The notes: generated from the sequence alone by a model not told the origin. Positions 7,379 through 16,168 are shown, counted from the stretch's first letter. The stretch is 19,498 bases of DNA from an uncultured Collinsella sp. (GCA_900552145.1 URYW01000030.1:1-19498); one strand, 5' to 3'. A program made the numbers and translations.

Positions 7379-8377
7379 CTAGCGTGCCATGGCGTCGCGG
7401 CCGGCCTCGACCCGCTTGCGCTGGGCGGCGCGCTCCTCGCCGGTTAGACGCTCAAAGAGATGCCCGATAAGCGAGGCGAGTACCTGCTGAAACAGCGTGC
7501 CGCACATGACGGGGAATACGACTTCGCCCGGAAAGTATTGCGTGGCGATGACGGCGCCCGAAGAGATGTTACGCATGCCGCAGGTAAAGCACATGGTAGC
7601 CGTCTCGCTATATGGCAGATGCAGCGCACGGGCGACCAGAAAACCGATGACAAAGCCGCTGATGGCGAAGGTCAAAATAAAGAGGGCGACTTCCAGGCGC
7701 ACCGCGTTCATGTGCAGCACGTACTCGCTCATGGCGGTGGAGTTGGAGGCGATAACGCCCATCATCATGAATTTGCAAGCGGGCGAGAGCGCGGGGGAGA
7801 GCTTCTCGTGTCCCCATCCACGCGTGAGCTCGTTGATCACGATGCCGAGCACGGCGGGGATGGCGATCATAAAGGCCATGTCTTGCATCATGCTCGGCAC
7901 ATCGATCGAGACGGTGGCACCCAGCAAGAGCTTAAGCGTAAGCGGAATCGTCACAGGGGAGATAACCGAGGACGTCAGGATGATGGTGAGCGCGAGCGGG
8001 CCGTTGCCGCCGAACATGCTGATCCACATAAAAGCGGTGACGGCCACGGGCACGCTGTACTCGAGCACGATGCCGCAGACAAGGTTGGGGTTGGAGCCAA
8101 AGAAGAGTGACCCTATGGCATACGCCGCGATGGGAATAAGCACTGCCGAGACCAGCAGCGCCAGAATCAGGTGCAGCGGACGGTGGAACACCTCGGCTAC
8201 CTGGTGAAAAGTGTTGCTGAGCGCGCCCTGAAACGTCATAAAGGCGAAGAGGGCGGGAACAATGGGCTTGAGCACGCCGATCTGCTGGGGAAAGAGCACT
8301 CCGAGCGCCACGCAAATCGGAACGATGATCTGCATATGCCCCGCGAGGAACTTTCCCAGTCCAGCCCATTGCTTCAT
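7379..8377 (-). CDS. Bile acid:sodium symporter (BASS) superfamily transporter
   Basis: The product is 332 residues with about nine to ten hydrophobic segments, the BASS fold size. Typical features are ALFAFMTFQGAL in the third segment, the GIVLEYSVPVAVTAFMWISM region, and CGMRNISSGAVIATQYFP near residue 270, which matches the conserved MRN-type crossover motif. BASS proteins move organic anions with sodium: bile acids in animals, but pantoate, pyruvate, sulfonates or other acids in bacteria. A bile acid substrate should not be assumed. The ATG at 8377 has only a moderate ribosome site (AGGGAG, 11 bases away). The C-terminus (ERAAQRKRVEAGRDAMAR) is a basic cytoplasmic tail. It is divergent from recJ. 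Confidence 0.87.
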   Translation of the reverse strand: MKQWAGLGKFLAGHMQIIVPICVALGVLFPQQIGVLKPIVPALFAFMTFQGALSNTFHQVAEVFHRPLHLILALLVSAVLIPIAAYAIGSLFFGSNPNLVCGIVLEYSVPVAVTAFMWISMFGGNGPLALTIILTSSVISPVTIPLTLKLLLGATVSIDVPSMMQDMAFMIAIPAVLGIVINELTRGWGHEKLSPALSPACKFMMMGVIASNSTAMSEYVLHMNAVRLEVALFILTFAISGFVIGFLVARALHLPYSETATMCFTCGMRNISSGAVIATQYFPGEVVFPVMCGTLFQQVLASLIGHLFERLTGEERAAQRKRVEAGRDAMAR

Positions 8378-8599
8378 ATGTCCCGTGACTCCCTTTATCC
8401 GCGAACTCGTTTGTATGGATATGCTAGACGCTCGTATGCGTCCGTGCGGCTGAAACGCTCGATTATTTCGAGGCCATTACCGCCATCGTTTGCCGAAACC
8501 GTGGCGCACCGCGGCGTTTTGCGTCCGTGCCGCACGGTATAATAAATCCGTTCAACAGATCTGCCTGCCGAAGCGGGCATACACAGAGGACTCATCGCT
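8378..8599. promoter_or_regulatory. Divergent promoter region, BASS gene / recJ operon
   Basis: TATAAT at 8538-8543 is the best -10 for the recJ operon; the -35 side (GCGTTTT) is poor. A palindrome CCGTGC-C-GCACGG (8525-8537) touches the -10 and could be an operator. A hairpin TGCCTGC/GCGGGCA with CGAA loop (8562-8579) lies in the transcript leader, just before AGAGGA (8585-8590) and the leader ORF. No gene is visible in the region. Confidence 0.5.
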
Positions 8600-8665
8600 A
8601 TGAACCGTGAGAGGTATCGCGGCGACCTGCCCCTATCGGGGGTGGGCGCCTATGTCATCGCTTAA
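8600..8665 (+). CDS. 21-codon leader ORF overlapping the recJ start
   Basis: ATG at 8600 has AGAGGA about 9 bases before it, a better ribosome site than many real genes here. The ORF reads MNRERYRGDLPLSGVG and ends in AYVIA-stop at 8663-8665. It overlaps the recJ ATG (8652) by 14 bases in another frame. It lies within the first 125 bases of the predicted transcript. It may be a translated leader that couples ribosome entry to recJ. I recognise no family. A chance ORF remains possible at this length; the ribosome site and overlap are the only support. Confidence 0.5.
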   Translation: MNRERYRGDLPLSGVGAYVIA

Positions 8666-11600
8666 GACGACGCATCGCTGGGCGGTCGCTCGGCAAAACC
8701 CCGAGCTCGAAAAGGAGCTTTCGGCTGGCCTGGGCATACCCGGGCTGGTGGCGCGCATTATGGTTGCGCACGGCATTACATCCATCGAGGAAGGCCAACT
8801 GTTTTTGACGCCTTCGCTCGATCGCGACTGGGCGGACCCGCTCGTTATTCCGGGCATGGCGGTCGTCGCCGACCGCGTTGAGCGCGCTGTTCGCAGTCAC
8901 GAGCGCATCGCCGTCTTTGGCGATTTTGACGTCGACGGCATAACGTCGACTTGTCTGTTGACCGAGGCGCTGCGGATGTTTGGCGCCAATGTCACACCGT
9001 TTATCCCGCACCGCTTTGACGAGGGGTACGGCCTGTCGCGTGCGGCGCTCGACCGCGTCAACGAGCTCGCCCAACCCAACCTGATTGTGACCGTCGATAA
9101 CGGTATTGCTGCCAAGGAAGAGGTCTCCTATCTGGAGAGCCTGGGGATCGATTTGGTGGTCACGGACCATCACGAGCCTTCCGACCAGGTGCCGCAGGGC
9201 GTGCCCCTGACCGACCCCAAGCTCGAGGACGAGGGTCCCTCGCGCGAGCTTGCCGGTGCCGGCGTGGCACTCAAACTGGTGCAGGTCCTGGGCGAGCGTT
9301 TGGGCAAGCCGTCGTATTGGCGTTCGCTGATAGAGGTCGCGGCGCTGGGCACCGTATCCGACATGATGCCGCTCACGCCCGAGAATCGCGCACTGGTCGC
9401 CGAGGGCATCCAGCAGATGCGCGTGACGGCCCGTCCCGGCTATATCGCGCTTGCCGCACTTGCCAAGGCCGATCTTTCTACCATTACGGCCGACGGCCTG
9501 TCATTCTCGCTCATTCCCCGCTTAAACGCTGCCGGTCGCATGGCCGATCCCAAGCTGGCGCTCGACCTGCTGCTTGCCCGCAATCCCATCGAAGCAAGCG
9601 CGCTGGCGGCTGAGCTCGAAGAAATCAACCGCCAGCGCCGTGAGATCGAGGCGGAGCTCACGCGCGATGCCATGGCAAAGGTCGAGGAGACCTATGACGG
9701 CGGACGCGCGATCGTCGTGGGCGGCGAAGGCTGGCACGAGGGTGTCAAGGGCATCGTGGCAAGCCGTCTGACCAACCGCTATCACGTGCCGGCGCTGCTG
9801 TTCTCGATCGAGGACGGTATCGCGCGCGGCTCTGGTCGCTCGGTGGGCAAAGTTAACCTGTTTGACGCCGTCGAGCGCTGTTCCGACCTGCTGATTCGTC
9901 GCGGCGGACATGCCGGTGCGGTGGGTGTGACCATCGAGGCATCCAAGCTCGATGAATTCCGTCGTCGCCTTTCCGCCGTGCTATCGGAGATTCCCGCCGA
10001 GGACTTTGAAGACATCGACGAGGTTGCCGCCACGGTCGACCTTTCCGAACTGAATATCGAGACTATAGAGCAGATTTCCCGTCTTGAGCCGTTTGGCCAG
10101 GGCAACAAGGTGCCGCTGCTGGCCGCCGAGGGCGTGACGATGTGCGATCGCGCCGTGGTGGGCAAAACCGGCGAGCACATGCGCTTTGTGGCGACCGATG
10201 GCGCCGCGAGTGTGCCGGCCATTATGTTCCGCGTGCCGCAAATCGATAAGCTCATCAACTGCGATAGTGCTGTCGACTTGGTGTTCGAGGCCGTTGCCGA
10301 GCATTGGCAGGGACGTGTGAAGCCCAAGCTCATGATCAAGGATGTTCTGGTCCGTGATACCACGCTGCCCAGCGTCGACGATCCGGCATGCGAGCTTCGT
10401 CGTGGCGTGCAGCCGGCGGATTCTGGCCTGCGCCTGGAGTCGCGCAAGCGCGAGACGCTCGCCCAGCTTTCCTATACCGAGCTCACGCGCTCGCTTATTC
10501 ATAGCTTTATCGGCTCGAACCAGCCGCACCGCGCGCAGGTCGAGGCGCTCGATGCCCTGGCCGATCACCAAAGTGTTCTGGCCGTTATGGGAACGGGGCG
10601 CGGCAAGTCGCTCATCTTCCATGTACATGCCGCGCGTGAGGCGGTGCTTCGCGGACGTGCGAGCATCTTTGTCTATCCGCTGCGTGCGCTTGTTGCCGAC
10701 CAGGCCTATCACCTCTCGTCGACGATGGCATCGCTTGGCATTGGCGTTGGCGTGCTGACCGGCGAGACCGTGGAGGCGGCGCGCGATGACGTGTTTGCCG
10801 GCTTGGCTTCGGGCCGTACCGGCATCGTGCTCACGACGCCCGAGTTCCTGTCCATTCACCGCGACCGCTTTGCGCGTTCGGGGCGCATCGGTTTTGTCGT
10901 TATCGATGAGGCGCACCACGCTGGCCTTGCCAAGGGCGGCGACCGCAGCGCCTATCTCGACATGCCCGATATCCTCAAAGCCCTGGGCGACCCGGTCGTT
11001 ATGGCCGCGACGGCCACCGCGACGGCTCCGGTCGTGGCCGAGCTTGCCCGCATGCTTCCGATCACTCACACGGTGGTCGACGAGACGGTGCGCGAGAACC
11101 TGCAGCTCGAGGACGACCGTGATCTTGCAAGTCGCGAGAACCGTTTGGTGTCGATCGTGGCGACGGGGGAGAAGACCGTCATTTACGTCAATTCGCGCGA
11201 CCAGTCCGTGGCGCTCGCCAAGACACTACGCAAACGCGTTCCCGACTGTGCGACCCGTATCGCGTTCTATAACGCTGGCCTTACGCGCACCGACCGCCAT
11301 CGCGTAGAGGAGGCGTTTCGAGACGGCAGCCTCAGCTGCATCGTCTCGACATCCGCCTTTGGCGAGGGCGTCAACCTTCCCGATATTCGCCATGTCGTGC
11401 TCTATCACATGCCGTTTGGCGGCATTGAGTTTAACCAGATGAGCGGCCGCGCCGGTCGCGATGGCCAACCCGCCGTGATCCATCTACTCTATTCGTCGCG
11501 TGACGCCCGTATTAACGAGCGCCTACTCGACTGCTATGCGCCCGAGCGCGACGAGCTCGTCACGCTCTATCGCGCGCTGCAGACCATGTGGCGCTCCAAC

Positions 11601-11939
11601 CGCGGCAAGACCGGGGACGATTTCTTTAGCGCGAGCGATATCGACATCGCGCAGATGTGCCTTGCCATCGATGCTCGCACGCCGGTCGACGAGCGCTCGG
11701 TGGAAAGCGGCTTGGGAATCTTCGAAGAGCTTGGTTTTTGTCGCGTTTCGGGGTTTGACGACACCCGTCGCATCGCGATGGCCGAAAACCCCGGCCGCGT
11801 GCAATTGAGCAGGTCAATTCGCTATTTGGAGGGCTTGCGCTCGCGCATGGAGTTCTCGGCTTTCCGGAGTTGGGCGCTCGATTCGTGCGCTTCTGATATG
11901 CTAGCCAAAGTTAACCGCCCGATCGTACCGCGGGCCTAG
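8652..11939 (+). CDS. recJ: RecJ ssDNA exonuclease fused to an SF2 RecQ-like DEAH helicase
   Basis: The single ORF encodes 1095 residues, against about 560-790 for ordinary RecJ. Residues 1 to about 590 are RecJ: DFDVDG (91-96), DNGI, TDHHE with D172-H173-H174, LGTVSDMMPL, RLNAAGRM, then the DHHA1 motifs GSGRS and GGHAGAVG and an OB-like part. From about 610 comes an intact SF2 helicase: RAQVEAL (motif 0-like), Walker A MGTGRGKS (646-653), DEAHH (752-756), TATAT, FGEGVNLPD, QMSGRAGRDG (929-938). A winged-helix-like tail follows; no RecQ zinc cysteines or HRDC are evident. RecJ degrades 5'-ended single strands in repair, so the helicase could unwind for it in one chain. The ATG at 8652 (GGTGG upstream) is preferred over the GTG at 8607. 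rel follows after 15 bases. Confidence 0.93.
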   Translation: MSSLKTTHRWAVARQNPELEKELSAGLGIPGLVARIMVAHGITSIEEGQLFLTPSLDRDWADPLVIPGMAVVADRVERAVRSHERIAVFGDFDVDGITSTCLLTEALRMFGANVTPFIPHRFDEGYGLSRAALDRVNELAQPNLIVTVDNGIAAKEEVSYLESLGIDLVVTDHHEPSDQVPQGVPLTDPKLEDEGPSRELAGAGVALKLVQVLGERLGKPSYWRSLIEVAALGTVSDMMPLTPENRALVAEGIQQMRVTARPGYIALAALAKADLSTITADGLSFSLIPRLNAAGRMADPKLALDLLLARNPIEASALAAELEEINRQRREIEAELTRDAMAKVEETYDGGRAIVVGGEGWHEGVKGIVASRLTNRYHVPALLFSIEDGIARGSGRSVGKVNLFDAVERCSDLLIRRGGHAGAVGVTIEASKLDEFRRRLSAVLSEIPAEDFEDIDEVAATVDLSELNIETIEQISRLEPFGQGNKVPLLAAEGVTMCDRAVVGKTGEHMRFVATDGAASVPAIMFRVPQIDKLINCDSAVDLVFEAVAEHWQGRVKPKLMIKDVLVRDTTLPSVDDPACELRRGVQPADSGLRLESRKRETLAQLSYTELTRSLIHSFIGSNQPHRAQVEALDALADHQSVLAVMGTGRGKSLIFHVHAAREAVLRGRASIFVYPLRALVADQAYHLSSTMASLGIGVGVLTGETVEAARDDVFAGLASGRTGIVLTTPEFLSIHRDRFARSGRIGFVVIDEAHHAGLAKGGDRSAYLDMPDILKALGDPVVMAATATATAPVVAELARMLPITHTVVDETVRENLQLEDDRDLASRENRLVSIVATGEKTVIYVNSRDQSVALAKTLRKRVPDCATRIAFYNAGLTRTDRHRVEEAFRDGSLSCIVSTSAFGEGVNLPDIRHVVLYHMPFGGIEFNQMSGRAGRDGQPAVIHLLYSSRDARINERLLDCYAPERDELVTLYRALQTMWRSNRGKTGDDFFSASDIDIAQMCLAIDARTPVDERSVESGLGIFEELGFCRVSGFDDTRRIAMAENPGRVQLSRSIRYLEGLRSRMEFSAFRSWALDSCASDMLAKVNRPIVPRA

Positions 11940-11954
11940 GGGAAGGGGACCTCG

Positions 11955-14315
11955 ATGGATGCCGCAGCCCGTACCGCCCATGATTCCACCCTCCAGCCGT
12001 TTTCGGAGATGGAGCACTATAAGCATGCCGATGAGCTGCCGCCCGAGATTATGGCGGACAGCTACGACAAGCTGGAGCGCTTGTGCCTCAAATATATGAA
12101 TGAGGACGACTTCTCCAAGGTGGAGCAAGCCTACTGCTTTGCCGCCGAGAAACACTGTAACCAAAAGCGCCGCTCGGGTGAGATGTACATTAACCATCCC
12201 GTCGAGGTTGCCATCATTTTGGCCGATCTCAAGATGGATTGTGACGTGGTGTGCGCCGCGCTGTTGCACGATACCGTCGAGGACACCGAGACCTCGCTCA
12301 CCGATGTTTCCGGCCTGTTTGGCGATACGGTGGCCGAGCTCGTCGATGGCGTGACCAAGCTCACCAACATCGAAGTCGACAGCATGGACGAGAAGCAGGC
12401 GCTCACGCTGCGCAAGATGTTCCTCGCCATGTCCAAGGACATTCGCGTCATCATCGTTAAACTTGCCGACCGTCTGCACAACATGCGAACGCTGGCAGCC
12501 CTGCGCGAGGACCGTCGCCTGTTTAAGGCTCGCGAGACCATGGACGTGTACGCGCCCTTGGCTGACCGCCTGGGCATGAGCTCTATTAAGTGGGAGCTCG
12601 AGGACCTGTCCTTCTTCTACCTGGAGCCCGATGCCTACCAGCGCATCGCGCGCATGGTGGCTGAGTCGCGCGAGGTCCGCGAGCGCTACCTTGCCGAGAC
12701 CATCAAGACACTCACCGACGAACTCAACCGCATTGGCCTGGAGGACTTCCAGATCAACGGCCGTTCCAAGCACTATTGGTCCATCTACCAAAAGATGAAG
12801 CGCAAGGGCAAGGAATTCTCCGAGATCTACGACCTGGTGGCACTGCGCGTCATCACGCATTCGGTGCGCGATTGCTACTCCACGCTCGGCGCGGTGCATA
12901 CGCTGTGGCACCCCATGCCCGGTCGCTTTAAAGACTATATCGCCATGCCCAAGGTCAATAACTACCAGTCGCTCCACACGACGGTCATCGGCCCTACGGC
13001 TCGTCCGCTCGAGATTCAGATTCGAACCTACGAGATGCATGAGCAGGCCGAGTACGGCATTGCCGCCCACTGGCTATATAAGAAGTCGGGCGGATCGTCT
13101 GCTTCCAAGACCAATGACGCTCAACGTTTGGACGACCAGATCAACTGGCTCAAGCATTCGCTCGATTGGGCGGCTTCCGACGAGATCACCGATGCCAAGG
13201 AATACCTGCACTCGCTGAAGGTCGATCTGTTCGATCAGGAGATCTTTGTCTTCACGCCCAAAGGCGAGGTCATGGCGCTTCGTGCCGGCTCCACGCCGCT
13301 CGACTTTGCCTATGCCGTTCACACCGAGGTGGGAAACCACTGCGTCGGCGCCAAAATCAACGGTGCGGTGGCTCCGCTCACGCACGAGATTAAGACGGGT
13401 GACCGTGTCGAGATCCTGACTAACAAGAGTTCCAAGCCGTCGCGCGATTGGCTCAAGATCGTTAAGACACCTTCCGCCAAGTCAAAGATCCGCCGCTATT
13501 TTGCCGCTGCGACCAAGGACGACGACGCTGCCGCCGGTCGCGATATGCTGGCCAAGGACCTGCGTAAGCGTGGCTATGGCATTTCTACGCCGCGTTCGAC
13601 GCGTGCACTCAACGCCGTGGCGGAGCAGTTTAACTTCAAGCAGCTCGAGGACCTGTTTGCCGCCGTCGGCGCCGGCAAGGTTGCCCCGCGCGCTGTGGGC
13701 AATAAGGTCGAGCAAATCTTGGACCCCAAGCCCGAGGAACAGCTCACCAAGGCCGAGGCTATCGCCGAGGTCGTGAAGCAGCCCGCTCGCGGCTCCAACC
13801 GCAAGCCGCAAAAGCGCGGCAAGAGCGCCAGTAACGGCATTATCGTCAAGGGCGAGAGCAACAGCGGCCTGCTGGTCCGTCTGGCTCATTGCTGCAACCC
13901 CGTGACGGGCGACGACATCGTCGGCTTCATCACGCGCGGTCGTGGCGTTTCGGTGCATCGCGCCAACTGCCCTAACGTCAAGGGTCTTATGGAACATCCC
14001 GAGCGCATGATCGATGTGGAGTGGGACGGCGCTGCCGACACCCTCTTCCAGGTCGAGATCGTGGTCGAGTGCCTGGACCGCATGGGTCTGCTCAAGGACG
14101 TCACCATTGCCATTGGCGATGCAGGCGGCAATATCCTTTCTGCCGCCACGTCGACCAACCGCGAGGGTATTGCGACCCTGCGCTTTATGGTCGAAATTTC
14201 GGATGCGAGCGGCCTGGATCCGCTGCTGGCTTCCATCAGCAGTGTCGATTCGGTCTACGACGCTCGCCGTCTTATGCCCGGCGAGGGCGGAGCGCAACTC
14301 AAGCGCCGTGTGTAG
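11955..14315 (+). CDS. rel: Bifunctional (p)ppGpp synthetase/hydrolase, RelA/SpoT family
   Basis: The product is 786 residues, a full long RSH protein. The HD hydrolase domain is intact, with LLHDTVEDT (H105-D106). The synthetase domain carries GRFKDYIAMPKVNNYQSLH with R324-F-K-D327, the RxKD form of bifunctional Rel rather than the ExDD of synthetase-only RelA. Then come TGS (about residues 430-490, VFTPKGEVMALRAGSTPLDF), the zinc-finger region LAHCCNPVTGDDI (C646-C647) with HRANCPNV, and a C-terminal ACT domain (VEIVVECLDRMGLLKDV). It makes and removes ppGpp during starvation. The ATG has AAGGGGA five bases before it. It shares an operon with recJ, as in many Gram-positive bacteria, though the usual apt gene is missing between them. 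Confidence 0.95.
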   Translation: MDAAARTAHDSTLQPFSEMEHYKHADELPPEIMADSYDKLERLCLKYMNEDDFSKVEQAYCFAAEKHCNQKRRSGEMYINHPVEVAIILADLKMDCDVVCAALLHDTVEDTETSLTDVSGLFGDTVAELVDGVTKLTNIEVDSMDEKQALTLRKMFLAMSKDIRVIIVKLADRLHNMRTLAALREDRRLFKARETMDVYAPLADRLGMSSIKWELEDLSFFYLEPDAYQRIARMVAESREVRERYLAETIKTLTDELNRIGLEDFQINGRSKHYWSIYQKMKRKGKEFSEIYDLVALRVITHSVRDCYSTLGAVHTLWHPMPGRFKDYIAMPKVNNYQSLHTTVIGPTARPLEIQIRTYEMHEQAEYGIAAHWLYKKSGGSSASKTNDAQRLDDQINWLKHSLDWAASDEITDAKEYLHSLKVDLFDQEIFVFTPKGEVMALRAGSTPLDFAYAVHTEVGNHCVGAKINGAVAPLTHEIKTGDRVEILTNKSSKPSRDWLKIVKTPSAKSKIRRYFAAATKDDDAAAGRDMLAKDLRKRGYGISTPRSTRALNAVAEQFNFKQLEDLFAAVGAGKVAPRAVGNKVEQILDPKPEEQLTKAEAIAEVVKQPARGSNRKPQKRGKSASNGIIVKGESNSGLLVRLAHCCNPVTGDDIVGFITRGRGVSVHRANCPNVKGLMEHPERMIDVEWDGAADTLFQVEIVVECLDRMGLLKDVTIAIGDAGGNILSAATSTNREGIATLRFMVEISDASGLDPLLASISSVDSVYDARRLMPGEGGAQLKRRV

Positions 14316-14348
14316 GTGCGAGAGCCTCTCAGCATCATAGATATTGGT

Positions 14349-14386
14349 TACGTTCGAGGCATCGTTTGGTGCCTCGAACGTATTTT
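14349..14386 (+). terminator. Terminator/attenuator after rel
   Basis: TACGTTCGAGGCA (14349-14361) pairs perfectly with TGCCTCGAACGTA (14370-14382) around TCGTTTGG, and TTTT follows (14383-14386). The ribosome site of the next gene begins three bases later, so partial read-through is possible. Confidence 0.75.
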
Positions 14387-14403
14387 AGAAGGAGGGTATG
14401 CGC

Positions 14404-15087
14404 ATGGACGATATGACTTTGGACCTGACACCCCGAGGCGCGGCTTCGATTGAGGCGCTCGTCAACGGCCCGATTCAGACTAACAGCTACGCCGTGATTT
14501 CGAATGACGAGTGCTTAATCGTCGATCCGGCGTGGGAGGGCGAGCGTCTTGTGGAGCATATCCGCACCGCGCATCCCGAGGTGCGCGTACTCGGCTCTGT
14601 CTGCACGCACGGTCATGCCGACCATGTTGGCGGGGTTGCCGGGGTTCGAGCTGTCGTTGGCGACAGCGCGCTATATGAGTTGTGCGCTAAGGACGTGACG
14701 GTACCTCGCGCAAATATCGAGGAGCAGCGCGCCATGTGGGGTATCGAGACACCCGATCCGGGTGAGCCGACGCGTTTGCTTGCCGAGGGCGATACAATCG
14801 AGGTGGGCGACGTCTGCCTGCAGGTGATCGAGACGCCGGGGCATACGCCGGGCGGCATCGTCCTGTTCGCCGCGACCGAGCAGGGGAACATCGCCTTTGT
14901 GGGCGACACGCTTTTCCCGGGCAGCCACGGTCGTACCGATCTTTCCGGCGGTGACGAGGCGGCGATCATGCGCTCGCTCTCCAAACTTGCCAAGATGCTT
15001 CCGCCCGATACCGTTTGCTTGACGGGCCATGGCGATTCGACCACGATGGCGCGCGAACTTATGCAGAACCCGTTTATGCAGATGTAG
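14404..15087 (+). CDS. Metallo-beta-lactamase-fold hydrolase (glyoxalase II-like)
   Basis: The product is 227 residues. Metal ligands are complete: THGHADH (H69, H71, D73, H74), H147 in TPGHTPGG, D168 in GDTLFPGSHGRTD, and H209 in TGHGDST. This is the arrangement of the glyoxalase II/YcbL type of MBL hydrolases, which cleave thioesters such as hydroxyacyl-glutathione or use other substrates; the true substrate is unknown. The protein lacks the extra C-terminal helical domain of classic glyoxalase II. I chose the ATG at 14404, eight bases after AAGGAGG (14389-14395). The ATG at 14398 would lie too close to that site. It follows rel, a place where small metabolic genes are common. Confidence 0.88.
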   Translation: MDDMTLDLTPRGAASIEALVNGPIQTNSYAVISNDECLIVDPAWEGERLVEHIRTAHPEVRVLGSVCTHGHADHVGGVAGVRAVVGDSALYELCAKDVTVPRANIEEQRAMWGIETPDPGEPTRLLAEGDTIEVGDVCLQVIETPGHTPGGIVLFAATEQGNIAFVGDTLFPGSHGRTDLSGGDEAAIMRSLSKLAKMLPPDTVCLTGHGDSTTMARELMQNPFMQM

Positions 15088-15235
15088 GCTCGAAGCCGTC
15101 TTCCGAACCACGAAGACCGCTCAATCGTCAAGCTATTTTCCCCAGTGGGTCGATTCTGTGGGGCAAACGGTCAAAATTTGTCCAATCGGATGGTATTCGT
15201 GAACAAACGAACGTTTATGCTCGGGTATGTCGTGG

Positions 15236-15241
15236 TAAAAT
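15236..15241 (+). promoter_or_regulatory. Extended -10 promoter of the aldolase gene
   Basis: TGGTAAAAT gives a TG-N extended -10 with hexamer TAAAAT at 15236-15241. No good -35 is seen 16-18 bases upstream, which extended -10 promoters tolerate. The remaining spacer 15088-15235 holds no gene; GAAC/AAACGAAC repeats at 15200-15212 could be a binding site. A hairpin GTCTTC/GAAGAC near 15097-15116 without a T tract follows the MBL gene. Confidence 0.5.
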
Positions 15242-15281
15242 CTCAGGCGTTATCGGAGCAACCTTACAGGAGGTTTCTTTT

Positions 15282-16148
15282 ATGCTCGTCAACGCAGCAG
15301 ACATGCTCAAGAAGGCCGAGGCCGGCAAGTACGGTCTCGGTGCCTTCAACACCAACAACCTCGAGTGGACCCTGGCTATTCTCCAGGCCGCCGAGGAGGC
15401 CAAGTCTCCGCTGATCCTTCAGTGCACCGCTGGTGCCGCTAAGTGGATGGGCGGTTTCAAGGTCTGCGCCGACATGGTCAAGGCTGCCGTCGAGGCCACG
15501 GGCGTTACCGTTCCCGTCGCCCTTCACCTCGATCACGGTTCTTACGAGGACTGCTTCAAGTGCATCGAGGCCGGCTTCACGTCCATCATGTATGACGGCT
15601 CTCACGAGGAGACCTTCCAGCTTAACCTCGACCGCACCAAGGAGCTCGTTGAGCTTGCCCACTCCAAGGGCATGTCCATCGAGGCCGAGGTCGGCGGCAT
15701 CGGCGGCACCGAGGACGGCGTGACCTCCAGCGGCGAGCTCGCTGATCCTGCTGAGTGCAAGCAGATTGCTGACCTGGGCGTCGACTTCCTCGCATGCGGT
15801 ATCGGCAACATCCACGGCGTGTACCCTGCTGACTGGGCTGGCCTTTCCTTCGAGCGCCTGGGCGAGATCAAGGCTCAGACCGGCGACCTGCCCCTCGTCC
15901 TGCACGGTGGCACCGGCATCCCCGAGGATCAGATCAAGAAGGCCATCTCCCTGGGTATCTCCAAGATCAACGTCAACACCGACCTGCAGCTCGTCTTCGC
16001 CAAGGGCGTTCGCGAGTACATCGAGGCTGGCAAGGATCAGCAGGGCAAGGGCTTTGACCCCCGCAAGCTCCTCAAGCCTGGTCGCGACAACATCGTTGCC
16101 CGCACCAAGGAGCTCATGGAGGAGTTTGGCTCCGTCAACAAGGCGTAA
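15282..16148 (+). CDS. fba: Class II fructose-1,6-bisphosphate aldolase
   Basis: The product is 288 residues, the size of class II aldolases of the Bacillus FbaA type. Catalytic D84 and zinc ligand H85 are in ALHLDHGSYEDC; further zinc ligands are H178 (GNIHGVYP) and H208 (VLHGGTGIP). EVGGIGGTEDG and KINVNTDLQ are the phosphate-binding and substrate loops. It splits fructose-1,6-bisphosphate into two trioses in glycolysis and works in reverse in gluconeogenesis. A perfect AGGAGGT (15268-15274) lies seven bases before the ATG. Codon choice is strongly biased to gcc/gac/aag/ctc, which fits a highly expressed gene. The related tagatose-bisphosphate aldolase (GatY/AgaY) cannot be fully excluded, but no sugar-alcohol or phosphotransferase genes are nearby. 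Confidence 0.93.
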   Translation: MLVNAADMLKKAEAGKYGLGAFNTNNLEWTLAILQAAEEAKSPLILQCTAGAAKWMGGFKVCADMVKAAVEATGVTVPVALHLDHGSYEDCFKCIEAGFTSIMYDGSHEETFQLNLDRTKELVELAHSKGMSIEAEVGGIGGTEDGVTSSGELADPAECKQIADLGVDFLACGIGNIHGVYPADWAGLSFERLGEIKAQTGDLPLVLHGGTGIPEDQIKKAISLGISKINVNTDLQLVFAKGVREYIEAGKDQQGKGFDPRKLLKPGRDNIVARTKELMEEFGSVNKA

Positions 16149-16168
16149 GCGTCGCTAAACTTCCCACC

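Noticed and set aside
7460..8110. A 216-codon plus-strand ORF over the BASS gene
   Set aside because: Composition is Asp/His/Gly/Arg-rich and the opposite strand encodes a clear membrane protein.
9500..10600. A possible frameshift or gene fusion artefact joining recJ and helicase
   Set aside because: The frame is open throughout, the linker around residues 590-640 has normal composition and codon use, and both parts keep all motifs.
11901..13070. A 389-codon minus-strand ORF over the start of rel
   Set aside because: Antisense of an intact RSH protein and no independent support.
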